A DNA stretch of 64,000 bases from the NCBI GenBank assembly GCA_026315105.1, contig CM048750.1, positions 265,723,151 through 265,787,150 of the forward strand. Reading direction: 5' to 3'. Of the stretch, positions 31,755 to 43,160 are shown one piece after another. This DNA is from Locusta migratoria (Eukaryota; Arthropoda; Insecta; Orthoptera; Acrididae). Position 1 is the stretch's first letter; every line of letters starts with the position of its first letter. The notes under the pieces were generated by a model. That model worked only from the letters and a program-made list of their open reading frames with translations, was not told where the DNA came from and made no database searches. A program made the position numbers and the translations under genes.

Positions 31755-33899
31755 TTGTAAAGTAGGTCGATATCCTTCGGCTGGAGTTGTCAGGTGTGAA
31801 CTATGTCCTTGGTTAGGAATTTATATATATTTAGGTCAGCAATTAATTATCTTGGGTCGCCACCATATTTATCCAAAATATGGAAAATGGAAATGTTACT
31901 GATCAGCTATGAGATGATCATATTTTCAAACATATAATAAGTATTCCTACTCGATTGCAATGTATCAGTTGTACCAAGCAAACAAAAATGTACTTAAAAA
32001 ATATTGGTAAACTGTGGAATTTAACTATTCTGTTTCCCCTCCAAAATAGTGAAAAAGAAATGTTCTTAAATGAAAGACGATCTGCTTAAAATCAATTTAT
32101 TATAATTAAACATACAAAAATAAATTAGATGACATTTCCTATCATGTATTTTTATAAATGTTAAAATATTGAGTCACAAAAATGACTGGCTGAGTCAAAG
32201 GTCGGAGGTTTTGCAAAACAGAATGCTTTTAGATTGGCTACACAGGGAGTTGAAATTATCGTTAGCCCTAAACTCCCCAAAGTAAATAGGCAGATCTCAA
32301 AAGAATAAAATAAGGGACAGAATCCAACAAGTCTGATTCATATAACCCTCCAGCAAGTGGGTCACCTTACCCACATAGATGATCATTGACAGCAGCGTCT
32401 CAGGCTCGCAGGCAGCAGGCGGTTGGAGCGGATGAGCTGAATTTTTTTTTTATCCGACCGTAATTGCTGCGATCTGTTAAGCAGGGTCGACATATAACTT
32501 AACACAGCGTCACTGGCGTCGACGTCGCTAGGCAGTTGGTGTGCGATTCTATCACGCTAGTAGACTAATTAATATTTTGCATAGGTGACACAAAGGCCAC
32601 TTGGCACAAATCGATCACTCACTTGCGTAATAAGATCTGTAAAAGCGATGCCAGATTCACAAAGGCGCGAATGCTCAAATAGAAACTTCTAGCAAAACGA
32701 AAACTAAACTGTAGCCGCTCACAGCGTAACCACAGGACAATGTAACGTCCGCGAACTAAACACAAGTTCTACAAGGTCCGAATCTTTGGAATCACACACA
32801 AGTTTAACCAGAGGACCGTTTAAGACGATGTCCTCCCCGCGAATCTAAACGTATTCCGTGTCTCCCGAGGTCCGTACACTTCGGACGCTCAAACAGGAGA
32901 CTAGCGAGGTCCCTCCTCGCGCTCTGCCGCAGCTCACGGCAAGTGACGGCGGCCACACCCACGCGCGAAAAGACGCACCAGTATCTGCTAACGGCTAATA
33001 GTCAAACCAATCGGATGGCGTAGCGCCGTTGACAAACTGTTTAGCTGTCATTCTACAATAATAAGCCGAATCAGGACGCGTTCGCTGCGGCTGCCAAGAG
33101 GCTCCTCCCATACCATCAACGCTTCCCGCGCATTTCACCGTTCCCAGGGTGAAGGCTCTGCAAGGAATTTCACCTTGCTCCTAGCTAAGGTCACACGACC
33201 TAAAAATGTTAACGTTGTGCTGTATATACAGCCGCTGGAGCCAAACCCCTGGGGCGCCAGACGGGCAGAAAGCTTTCCTCTCAACCTAACCATTTGTCAC
33301 ACTAACTGTGTTCAAACTCTGCTGCTTTCTAGGAAGTTATTTTTAGATAACGCCTAAGGGCAATACGACTCCAAAAACATCCCGGGGCCCAGAGCACTCT
33401 GCTATTGTTTGTATCCGGCAAATTCCTCTCTTGCGAAACGGCCGAATGACTAATAAGGCAGTCCCCACTATCGCCCAACGTAAACCGCGGGCCAGCATTG
33501 TGTAAAGCGTCCCACACACTCTAAAAAAAAATTCTGCCAGGTATACTCCGCCGCCTTTAGCGTTGGCGCCAAATACGTCAAGCCACCCCCTTTCGTCCTT
33601 CCCCGAAGGCGAGCGAAAGTTGATGGGAGGGGGAGACCTCCAAGAGCTTCTCTGCTCTGCGCGGCCTGATCGTACCCAACACGTAAAACCACTTTTAGCA
33701 GCCAAGCTGCGCCAATAAACATTAAAATCCCGAAATTTTCATATAAACATAGAATGTACTACAATCCCAGGAGCCCATCACCCCTGATGTGTCCCCAAAG
33801 GCACAGAAATCAAAATAAAGAAAGATCTACAAACAAAAGTGTTACATATTTCAATAATTAGCGTAAAGAGAAAGGTACAGTAACACAAGGTTAGTATGA
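31755..33899. other. Unassigned region upstream of the gag-like ORF
   Basis: No domain is seen in 2.1 kb. On the minus strand TGGTGGCGACCCAAGA (RC of 31,850-31,865) resembles a tRNA primer-binding site about 180 bp upstream of the MDRG start. If so, an LTR should lie between here and about 33,900, but TG...CA ends could not be fixed. Confidence 0.35.
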
Positions 33900-34014
33900 A
33901 AAATAGACTAATTACAGCCCCCGTCTCACACGGTGCGCGTCTCCTTCCGCTTCACGCGCCACTCCCTGATGTAGGAGCAGCGGCGGAAGTTGGCGGCGTG
34001 TGGCCCGCCGCAAT
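33900..34014 (-). pseudogene. Zinc-knuckle ORF1 fragment, downstream part
   Basis: The minus strand reads VNCGGPHAANFRRCSYIREW then RVKRKETRTV and a stop. The CGGPHAANF-C pattern is the third zinc knuckle typical of Jockey-type LINE ORF1 proteins. It continues the ORF1 piece at 34,966-35,268, from which it is split by a MITE. Confidence 0.75.
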
Positions 34015-34017
34015 TTA

Positions 34018-34962
34018 CCCCGCGTCCACACATTGGTACCAACGCTGGCGCCAACATTGGCCAATATTTTTGAGACAGCGTCCACACATTGGAGCCAATA
34101 TTCAGTTGAATTCTGACGCACAAATCGCGGCCAATGCATTATCGCTTTTGAGTTTGAATAATTACATTTCGTCATTGTAAATCAAAGTGGGAAACATACG
34201 TAAAAGATGATGGGATGTTGTATCACTTTCTACCGAACATTAATTACGGTAAGAAATCATTATTTTTTTAAAAATATGCTACAAGTAAACGATACACATT
34301 ATAAAAACTTAGACCTGCTACTATAAATGATTGAAAATAAAAAAAAAAGAAAGATATTTTGGAGGGATGCTACTCTTTTGGTATTACGCTTCGATTTCTT
34401 GCTAAATGAGACAATATTAGAAGCCTACACTTCCCTTTTTAAATAACCATGTAATTGATATCACTAGTAGTGCTTGAAGTTTGCAAAACGATATTTGAAA
34501 CTTGACAGGAAATATTAAGTACTGTACTGTTAATTTTAAAAATTAAATTGAGTGATAGGAGTGTGTCGAAAGTATAGAAAGTTTTTAATTTCACAGTTCG
34601 CGCCTAAGTTTTGCTGTGGCATTTCGTTTTTTCAGGTTTATTTAAAAAAATGAATCAATTTCTGATACAGATGTAATATTTACAAAGAGATTTCGAAACT
34701 TTAAAATGGCGACGAAGAACGAACGAAGAAAGAAACAGTTTCGAGATGAGCAGACGACAAAGACAGAATGAACCGTTGGCGCCAATGTGTGGACGACGTA
34801 CCCATATTGGCCCAGCGTCCTTTGATGTTTGGCCGAAATACCGACAAGCAACGGAGCCGTACCAACGTTGGCGCCAACGTTGGTTCCAACGCTATTTCAC
34901 CGATCCACACATTGGACGAACAATGTTGGCGCCAACGTTGGGTCCAATGTGTGGATCCGGCC
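34018..34962. mobile_element. MITE, PIF/Harbinger-like (TTA target)
   Basis: A 945-bp element is flanked by TTA (34,015-34,017 and 34,963-34,965). Its ends are inverted: CCCCGCGTCCACACATTGG on the left and CCAATGTGTGGATCCGGCC on the right. Next to each end are short palindromic blocks (CCAACGTTGG, TTGGCGCCAA) repeated several times. No transposase is encoded. Removing it rejoins the zinc-knuckle ORF1 reading. The assignment to PIF/Harbinger rests on the 3-bp TTA duplication and is tentative. Confidence 0.75.
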
Positions 34963-34965
34963 TTA

Positions 34966-35268
34966 CGCACAACTTCTCGACATCCCGCAGTCGCGCATGT
35001 CGTGGGCGCCCGGGCAGCGCAGACACGCGAATGCTGCAGTGCTGGCATCGGCCACGTGGCCGATCTCCTGACAGCGTAAGTATTGTATGAGCTTCGGCGC
35101 CCTCCGTCGTCGTTGCCGTCCGCCTGGTGACGCCAAGGCCATTACCTCGGCCGCCAGGCGGACAAGAGCCGTCAGCAGGCCGCTGTGCGGCCGGGCACGG
35201 CGACGTCTTGTCATAGCCTTTGGTGCCATATCCGTCGAGAGTAGCACGCGGGGTAGAAGCGCGGCCAA
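34966..35268 (-). pseudogene. Zinc-knuckle ORF1 fragment, upstream part
   Basis: The minus-strand frame ends with LRCQEIGHVADASTAAFACL, then RCPGAHDMRDC and GMSRSCA. CLRC-PGAH-DMRDC is a complete C-x2-C-x3-H-x4-C knuckle, preceded by a half knuckle. This arrangement is known from ORF1 nucleic-acid-binding proteins of Jockey-type LINEs. The N-terminal region is basic and degenerate. Confidence 0.7.
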
Positions 35269-35558
35269 GTGTAGCAGCGGCGCGACGCTCCTCTCCTCAC
35301 GCTGGCGAATCAGCTACTGCCTGCGGTGTGAGGGTTTTTTTCCCCTTTATTGTGACTTCAGTTCCCCTAAAAAGGGGCGGGCCGGCAGCGCTCACTGGCG
35401 CTCTTCAGCCTACACAAGTAAAATTTGACAGAGGAGAAACATGAAAATACAAAGGAGATAAAATTTGGAGATAACACATACATAAAACGGAGATAAAACA
35501 ACGTACATAAAATGGAGGAAAACGGTGGTGACATAAAAGATTTGGAACGGCGAAGTGT

Positions 35559-35559
<1 letters not shown>

Positions 35560-35592
<33 letters not shown>

Positions 35593-36650
35593 AATTTTTA
35601 TGCCCTAATACAGGCAGGCTGACAGCAGCCGATGATACTGCTCTACAGCCGAGCGAATGGAAACAATGGACAAACAGAATATAAAATTAATAAGGTGATA
35701 AAATGGCGCTTTTATAATTACAAGATGAAAATATGGGAGAATGTTAAAAGAAACATGGTTGTTAAAACAAGACATTGCCACGGTGGCTATAAAACACTCA
35801 CTGCAGACGACGAGACATAACGTGATGGCGACATTGAGGCTGAACACTGGTTTCCCACAGGCGTGTACGCAACGTTAAAAAACACTGGGCGACGAAACAC
35901 TATACACACGAAGCACTGAACACTTAAAAACACTAGCACTGTACTGGCCCTGCAGGGGGAGGGGGGAGGATGGACAAAGCGCGGGGAAGGGAAAAGGAGG
36001 TGGGGGAGGGGAGAATGGTGGAAACCGGAAGGAACTCCTGGGGAGGTGGAGAAAAGAGGGGGTCTGACAAGCGGGGGACGGGAGTAGGAGGGGAGGTGGA
36101 GGGAGGGGGGGCGATAATCCACAGGGAGAGGTCAAAGTTCGAAGGAGGGATAGATGTCGGGACGGTTGTGGAGAACGTCGTCAGGGAGAAGTGGGTGGCG
36201 GAAGCCACCCTCGGAGAGGATGTAGAGGGTGTGATGGTGAAGGGAGGGAGGGAGGGAGGGATGTGGCGGTAAAGGCGTGGCAGGGGCCCGGGATCCAGGA
36301 AGAGATACTAGTGGGTGACGGGACTCTATCTTTCGGTGGATGTACGTGAGGCGGATGAGTTGAAGGAATTGGACCAGATGCGGGAATGGGATGAGGTCTT
36401 AAAGGATCCGCGTGGGGGAAGGGAGGCGGATGCGGTAGGCGAGGCGAAGGGCGTGGCGTTCGAGGATTTTGAGGGATTAATAATAGGAGGGGGGAGCGGA
36501 TATCCAGGCGGAATGGAAGCAGCAAAGGACGGGACGCATGAGGTAACGGTAGGTATACAGGATGGTGGAAGGGTTGAGTCCCCATGTCCGGCCGGAGAGG
36601 GCAGGAGAGGGCTTTTTGTCGAACGGTGTGTGAGCTGTACCTGGACGAGC
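35560..36650 (-). pseudogene. 5'-truncated Jockey-like LINE with poly(A) tail
   Basis: On the minus strand the C-terminal part of a LINE polyprotein can be read: GLNPSTILYTYRYLMRPVLC, CFHSAWISAPP, then after a stop LKILERHALRLAYRIRLPSP and FLQLIRLTYIHRKIESR. A C-rich 3' untranslated region follows (GA-rich on the plus strand, 35,950-36,270, with a GGGA run at 36,240-36,262). It ends with a poly(A) tail seen as about 32 T residues at 35,561-35,592. Stop codons after PPSYY and RIL show decay. Confidence 0.75.
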
Positions 36651-37127
36651 TTATATAGCCGGCTCAGGCGTGCTGGCAACTTCCTTCTTAAGTGGCGACA
36701 TCTGGAAAACAAAGATCTAGAATTAACGAACAGTTGTTGTTGTTGTTGTCGTCGTGGTGGCCCGGCAATATTTGCTTACAGGTTGATTGGCAGCGTCGGC
36801 GCCTGTCGTAGTGAGGTCTGCAGTTCCGCTCATCTGCGGTGTTGTGCTGGTTGTGTGTAGCCAGCTTGCAGGCGTTGCTGGACCCTGGCGGAATATACAT
36901 CTTTTAAAATCATGACATATTCGTAAAAACTAGTAAAGTAATTTCGTCACTCAGAATGAACATCTACAGTTTAGCTTTGCAAAAGTACTTCGTCGATTTC
37001 TACGAATACCTGATGTTAGGCCGTATTATACGATACGCCTTAGACGAGAGCCGATGTACCATTCGGGAACGGTTCTGCGAATATAGGCTCGTAGAATTCT
37101 CACCTCCATATTGTTAAGTAATTACTT
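36651..37127. other. Unassigned sequence
   Basis: It contains a short (GTT)n run at about 36,733. Nothing else is recognisable. Confidence 0.4.
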
Positions 37128-38158
37128 ACTAATATAAAGGGAAATGCCAAGATCACAATTTTTATTGTTTGTTTATTTAAGGCGATCGGTTTCGACCATC
37201 AGTGGTGCCATCTTCTGATCTGTGGTAAACATGTTCAAAATGTGTGGTTATATCAATAATTACATTTTTTTAATTGATAAAATAAATAAAAAATATGGTG
37301 ATTCTTGCTTTCTGTATATTTACTGTTTAAATTTTATCCGCCATCCATTTTATTTCTAGCCACCTGCACAAGATTTTATATCTATCAACCAGAACACCTT
37401 CCAAATTTTAAGTGAAGCCCCTTAATAAGTAGTTTAATTCCAATTGTATGATGTATGTAACCAGTTTATTTTTTTTTTTTTTTTTTTTATTTTTTTTTAC
37501 TTTTTTTTATTTTTTTTAGAAATTTTGAGATAACTTTTTATTTGTTTAATCTACTACACAAACTGTACTTATCATTATTGCATTTAGCCACACTTTTTGT
37601 ACATGTGTCCCACAGACCAGAAGAATACACCATCACTATTTTTACTTGAAACATACCTTCCGAAAGACGAAAAACGAATTTCGTGAAACGTTTTTCGTTG
37701 TCGTGTTTCTATGAGAAAGGATTTCTTAGTCCACCCAGTATGGCGGCTAAAAAACAGCTGATTTAGTTCCTGATATAGTCAGCACAAACGTTATTTATTT
37801 ATTTACATAAATACAGATTCATGCTCATTTTAATATTTTTACTTCTCTGTACCTGCAGGAAATGTTATTTTGTCCATATGAGCCGAAAATTCTTAACAAG
37901 AAAACACAATTTGACAAGCCAAGAACCTTTCAAAACCGGTTGTGTTTGGCCTACATAGACACGAAAATCGAATGTGGAACTCGAAAACCGCTTTACAGAA
38001 GTGGATTTCCAGAATCTATTATGATGTGTTTACTTGACCAACCAAATGCGGAATTGGGAAATCAGTTTACGAAATCCGATTTTGAGTGATTGAATGTTGA
38101 AACCGGCAGTCTTAAATATAAGATAAAAATTGCGATCTTGGCATTTCCCTTTATATCT
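37128..38158. mobile_element. Terminal-inverted-repeat element with hammerhead-like motif
   Basis: The left end TAATATAAAGGGAAATGCCA, then AGATCACAATTTTTATT, is mirrored by AATAAAAATTGCGATCTTGG-type complement at about 38,119-38,156, giving arms near 40 bp. Inside the left arm the minus strand shows CAGAAGATGGCACC...GGTCGAAACC (37,188-37,218). A T-rich tract lies at 37,466-37,520. It has no coding frame of note. Confidence 0.55.
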
Positions 38159-38160
38159 TA

Positions 38161-38831
38161 TCTTAATATAAATAAAAATTGAGGTTCTGTGCCTGTATGT
38201 TACTCTGAAATCAAAACTACACACCACAAACGAATAGTGTTTGTATGTGGTAGTAGGTATCAGTCTTCCATTGTGCACTATGGTGGTAGAGGGCTGATAA
38301 CGATAAGGGGGTGGAAGATATGGAAGTTGAAAGTTACCAACTTATATAAAATTCTACGTGTGGGTCTCAATATTTTGCTCTTCAGCAAAAACTACACAAT
38401 GTAGTACAATGTCTCCCGTTGTACACCATAGTAGTTCCGTGTCAATAGCTATAGAAGGTGGGAGATATAGTGGTTAAAGTCGTCAGATTATATAAAATTC
38501 AGACGTAAGACCAGCGATGACTTTTGACACTATAATAGCAAAGAGCGAAACGTGATGCACATTCTTCAGATGTTTTTCTGTAACAACCGTGCGAATAAAG
38601 AAAAATGAGTGCATATTGCGGTTTGAAAAGTAAAACTACCAAGAGAGAAGCCAAAGCGTAAGAAAGAAATTTCGCGTTATCGATCCGTTTCTAAAAGACA
38701 GACAACAGCGCTAAAAAGTGAATCTACAGACGATAGAAACTTTAAATATGTAGACGTTATTTACCGTACACTAAAGGCATCACCGATTTTTCGATATTTC
38801 CATCCCTACGGGGATGAAATAAGGGCTGAAC

Positions 38832-38886
<55 letters not shown>

Positions 38887-39237
38887 AAAATATGTTAAAA
38901 CTGTGTTAATAGCAAAGCGGATTTACATTTTTGACTGGAATTTTAAAAAACACGTGTTTCAATATCGTTGGAATTTCAACCACTAAGCGGATGAAATCAG
39001 AGGAAATCTTTTAAGGGTGCGACTAAGACTATTTTGATACTAGAAATGCTAAAATGTGGATTTAGAACCGTAGTTGGATTTAAAAAAAAATTTGATCCGG
39101 GATGTTTTGAATTCTGCCATGAATGGTACAATAGGGGGTGGCACGTTGTATCAAATCAGTAAAGCATTTTTAAAGCTAAATCTATGAAAATGCAGACCAT
39201 CCAGTCTACGCGTACGTAGCAGCGGGAATTAAGCTAG
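38161..39237 (+). mobile_element. Non-autonomous Helitron
   Basis: The 5' end TCTTAATATAAATAAAA follows an A, and the 3' end ...GGGAATTAAGCTAG is followed by T, with CTACGCGTACGTAGC just before it able to form a hairpin. Body segments (ACACGTGTTTC, AATTTCAACCACTAAG) match the Helitron at 20,276-21,660 and, inverted, 59,826-61,090. A pure T run of 57 bases lies at about 38,829-38,885. Confidence 0.75.
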
Positions 39238-39526
39238 TTAATATAATAAGATCGCTCCCTATGATGAGTAAATTAAGTGTTACTTACTCACTCACCGCAA
39301 TGACCACACAAACCGCAGTGGGGTTTCGGACTCGCCAATCAGCCTCCTCTTTGTTGTTAGGTTAGCAAAGATAAATACGTCGCTACATATTGTGGCCCGA
39401 TATAGCCAGACATCTCGTCTGCAAATATTTACATACTAACGGACATATTTATCCTCAGATTGTGATTTCCAGCAATGATAAATCAGTCATATAGTCGGAA
39501 AAATCGTGCCGTATATAGTCACACAT

Positions 39527-42500
39527 TAGGTTCGTTTAAACAGCTGTCAGAAAACTACTTTCAAGCTCGACGAAGTAAGCGTTACTGCGCATGCGCAGCT
39601 ACGATGACGTATTTGGAGCTTGCACTGCCTGAACGCTTTTCGTCCCAATTCCGGTAGGATTCTCGTGCGTAGCGGTGGAACAGCTGATCTGCGACCTCAT
39701 TATTTTTGTAGTCCCATGTGATGCCGAGCAATTATGCAGCAACACAATGGTTTATTTTTCGGTTTTATTAGTGTTACTTAATGAAACCATGATAAGGGTA
39801 TTAAAACTTTTCACATGATACATCATACGTACAAAGTAACGAAAATGTTTTCAATGATAAAACACTGAATGATTTGTTGGCACTGTATTCCAGTAATTTG
39901 CCAACGAATGTCAGTCTATAAATAGAAAACGTAAGAAACACAAATTAAGACATAAATTGAAGCCTAGAGAATGTACCAAAGATATATGAATCATTGTTTC
40001 GTGGAGAGTGGGTGCCTAAAAGAATTTTTTAAATCAAGCTGTCAATATAGGTAGGCTATTTATTTTATTCTCAATTACTGGTTAAATCGCATGCGTGTTA
40101 ACCTTCAAGTAAACATTTACTAATATTCGTACACGCAGTATTAACAGATGCTACATTATTTCATAAAACAACACATCCGAGGATAAACTTTCTCAAACCA
40201 CTATTCGCCTTTAAGAGTATAGCAACATGTCCAGATTATCGTAGGTGTACCTGATATTAAGTTATTCTTTGTGGTTTTCAGAATACCAATTTCCTTTAAG
40301 TATACCCTCATGTTTAGTTTCTTATTATAGCAGAATATGAAATCCGTTAACACTACATGCATTATAAAATAAAACGCGAGCTCTTTAAAACACAGCGAAC
40401 AGTTTAAAGAAGTCAAAAGTCTGGATATTGTTTAAAATAAATTGACGCCTCTGTGGCAAAGAACAGTTTATTGTAGTTGATTGATCAAAAGCAAATATTT
40501 TAGCAAACCGACAAAACTAACATCAATTTTCTGCAAATCGAATAATTCTTGATCTTGTATGAAAAGTCGATAATGAGTCGTGTGTCCAAATAACTACAAT
40601 ATTACAACAATAATAGTCATTTCCGCTTGCTTGTCAATTTCGTTCACTGAATGAACATCTTCAGTATACATTAAGTCCAGGGAACTGATGTACACCCCAC
40701 AATTTTTAACAGCTAAAATTTATAAAATGACCTGTCAGGTGTGAATTACATGTTCAACTCAATGCTTGATCTCTGCTAATAAAGTGGAAATAAAATCAGA
40801 AAACTGAAATATTAGCATACTATTTTATGAGCCTGCAACGAATAAATTCACCCAACAGTCCCCAGTCACAGAAATCCGTTTTGTTTTCACATGACAAGAC
40901 ACTTGTACACGAAGACAAACAAATGAAACTATCACGAAACGTAAACAAGGATCATGTGGAGCATCCTCTCACTACAACTCAGTTCTGCGCATGCGCGAAT
41001 CTGACAGCTTGAGCGCACTAGAAATATTTACCCGGTTAGAATCTGGTAGCTTGCGGTTACTGCTTAGCAAACAGCCACTCGCCAAGTAGCCAGAAACCGA
41101 AGAAGGCGCTGCCTGAACTTAATTTCAGCTCTGCGCATGCGCGAGTAGCTCGCTGGCAGCTGCTTCAACGAACCTATATTAGGTTGTTTGCTGTTTAAGC
41201 AGTAACCGCAAGCTACCAGATTCTACCCGGTAAAATCTTTCTGTTACGCACAAGCTGCCAGATTCGCGCATGCGCAGAACTGTCTGAGTTGTAGTGGGAG
41301 GGCGGTCCATGTGATCTGTGTTTACGTTTCGTGATAGTTTCATTTGTTTGTCTTCGTCTACAAGTGTCTTGTCATATGACAACAAAACAGATATCTGTAA
41401 CTGGGAACTGTTAGGTGAATTTATTCACAAAATCGCGGAAGGCTAATAAAATAATATGATAATACTTGAGTTTCTGATTTTATTTCCAAGATATTAACAG
41501 AGATGAAGCATTGAGTTGAACATGTAATGCATACCTGACAGGTCACTTTTTTACATTTTGGCTGTAAAAGAAATTGTGCGGTGCACATGAGTTCCCTCGA
41601 CTTTATACTGAGGATGTTGATTCAATGAACGAAATCGACATGCTATATTAAAAATATATATAATAACCATCAAGCGGAAATGTCTGTTATTGTTATAATA
41701 TTGTAGTGATTTGGAGACACGACTCATTATCGAGTGTACATACAAGATCAAGAATTACTCGATTTGAAGAACATTAAAGTTATTTTGTCGGTTTGCTAAA
41801 TATTTGGCTTTTAACTATCAATCATAATAAACTGTTCTTTGCCACAGAGGCAGTCAATTTGTCAATTTATTTGAAATAATATTCCAGATTGTTGCCTTGT
41901 TTAAACTGTTCACTGTGTTTTAAGGAGCTCGCTTTTATTTTTTAAGAAAGGAAGTATTTAAAAGATTTCAAATTCTGCTATAATAAAGAACTAAACCTGG
42001 GGGTATACTTCAAGGAAATTGGTACCCTAAAAACCACAAAGAAAAGCTTAATATCAGGTACATCTACGTGAATCTGGACATGCTGATATGCTCTTAAAAG
42101 CCGAATAATGCTTTGAGTGAGGTTACGAAATTGTGATACTATTGGCTTATCCTCGGATGTGTTGTTTGTTTTATGAGACAATGTAGGATCTGTTAATGCT
42201 GCACGTACGAATATTAGTAAATGTTTACATGAATTTTAATGTGCAGGAGATTTAATCAGTATTTGGGAATGAAATAAATACATATATTGACAGCTTTATA
42301 AGGAATGTTTTCTTTTCGACACATACCATCCATGCAAAAAAGTGTTCCAATTTGTGTTTTTTGCGTTGTAAATTTAAAGACTGACATTCCTTTGGCAAAT
42401 TACCGGAACACAGCCAGTATATCGTTCAGTGTTTTATCACTGTACAGCCGCAGTGGAGGAGCCGAGCGGTCTAAAGCGTCTCGCTGCGGAGCGCGCGGTT

Positions 42501-42913
42501 GCTCGCCGTGGAGGTTCGAGTCCTCCCTGGGGCATGGGTGTGTATGTTTGTCCGTAGGTTAGTTTACCTAGGTTTAAGTAGTTTGTAAGCTACGGACTGA
42601 TGACCACGCAGTTTGGTCCGATAGAATTACAAACATTTGATTTTTATCACTGTACACATTCTCGTTACTTTGTTCGTATGATGTATTATGTGAAATAAAA
42701 CCGAAAAATAAACCGTTGTTCTTCTGCATAACTGATCGGATTTCGCAGTTTAGCTGTTGCTCCACCGTTACGCACGAGAATCGTACCAGAATTGGGACGA
42801 AAAGCATTCAAGCAGTGCAAGCTCCAAATACATCATCGTAGCTGCGCATGCGCAGTAACGCCTACTCGCCCGCGCTTGAAAGTAGCTTTCTGGCAGCTGC
42901 TTAAACGAACCTA
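39527..42913. mobile_element. Giant near-palindromic element (family P)
   Basis: The outer ends TAGGTTCGTTTAAACAGCTG and CAGCTGCTTAAACGAACCTA are inverted. Inward, block after block of 39,527-41,083 is repeated in reverse complement in 41,180-42,913, through GTTACTGCGCATGCGCAGC, GCTTTTCGTCCCAATT, ATTTACAGACTG-like, TTGCCACAGAGG and CACTTGTA...GACAA segments. The spacer (41,084-41,179) is itself a terminal fragment ending CAACGAACCTA. A SINE interrupts the right arm. No protein domain is seen. Arms are about 1.5 kb before the SINE is counted. Confidence 0.85.
42447..42641 (+). repeat. SINE family B in the palindrome
   Basis: Full-length family B copy, GCCGCAGTGGAGGAGCCGAG head to a CAAACATTTGA tail, with a 15-bp duplication TTTTATCACTGTACA (42,432-42,446 and 42,642-42,656). 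The left arm shows no equivalent insertion, so it landed after the palindrome formed. Confidence 0.95.
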
Positions 42914-42924
42914 CATATTGTTGG

Positions 42925-43160
42925 AATCGACGGGGCGGCGCTCGCCGGTTGCGCATGCGCAGTGAGGCAGCTATGCCGGCGACGGTTGGCGCGGCGCGCA
43001 GTCGACGGCGGGCTCCGCGCCGGGTAGGCAACCAGCGCGGCGCTCGTCCCATTTGACGCCGGAAGACGGCAGCGTACGTCTCCTAGCAGTCTTCCGCCGG
43101 CGTCGCTTGCACAGCACGGCTGCCACTATGAACACATGTCCGCCGCAAGGTATCTCACAC
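42925..43160. promoter_or_regulatory. GC- and CpG-rich island
   Basis: A short stretch is far richer in G+C and CpG than its surroundings. It contains TTGCGCATGCGCAGTG (an NRF1-like palindrome), GGCGCGGCGCGCAG and GCGCGGCGCTCG. An ATG at 43,128 is followed by ACACATGTCCGCCGCAAG and a GTATCT that could act as a splice donor. It may be a promoter or first exon, but no downstream exon is identified. A GC-rich repeat fragment is the alternative. Confidence 0.35.

Noticed and set aside
34960..35444. Plus-strand frames opposite the zinc-knuckle ORF1
   Set aside because: They are antisense shadows of the GC-rich minus-strand ORF1 fragment.
35787..36585. Several Pro/Ser-rich minus-strand frames
   Set aside because: They arise from the C-rich 3' untranslated region of a truncated LINE, open in several frames at once.
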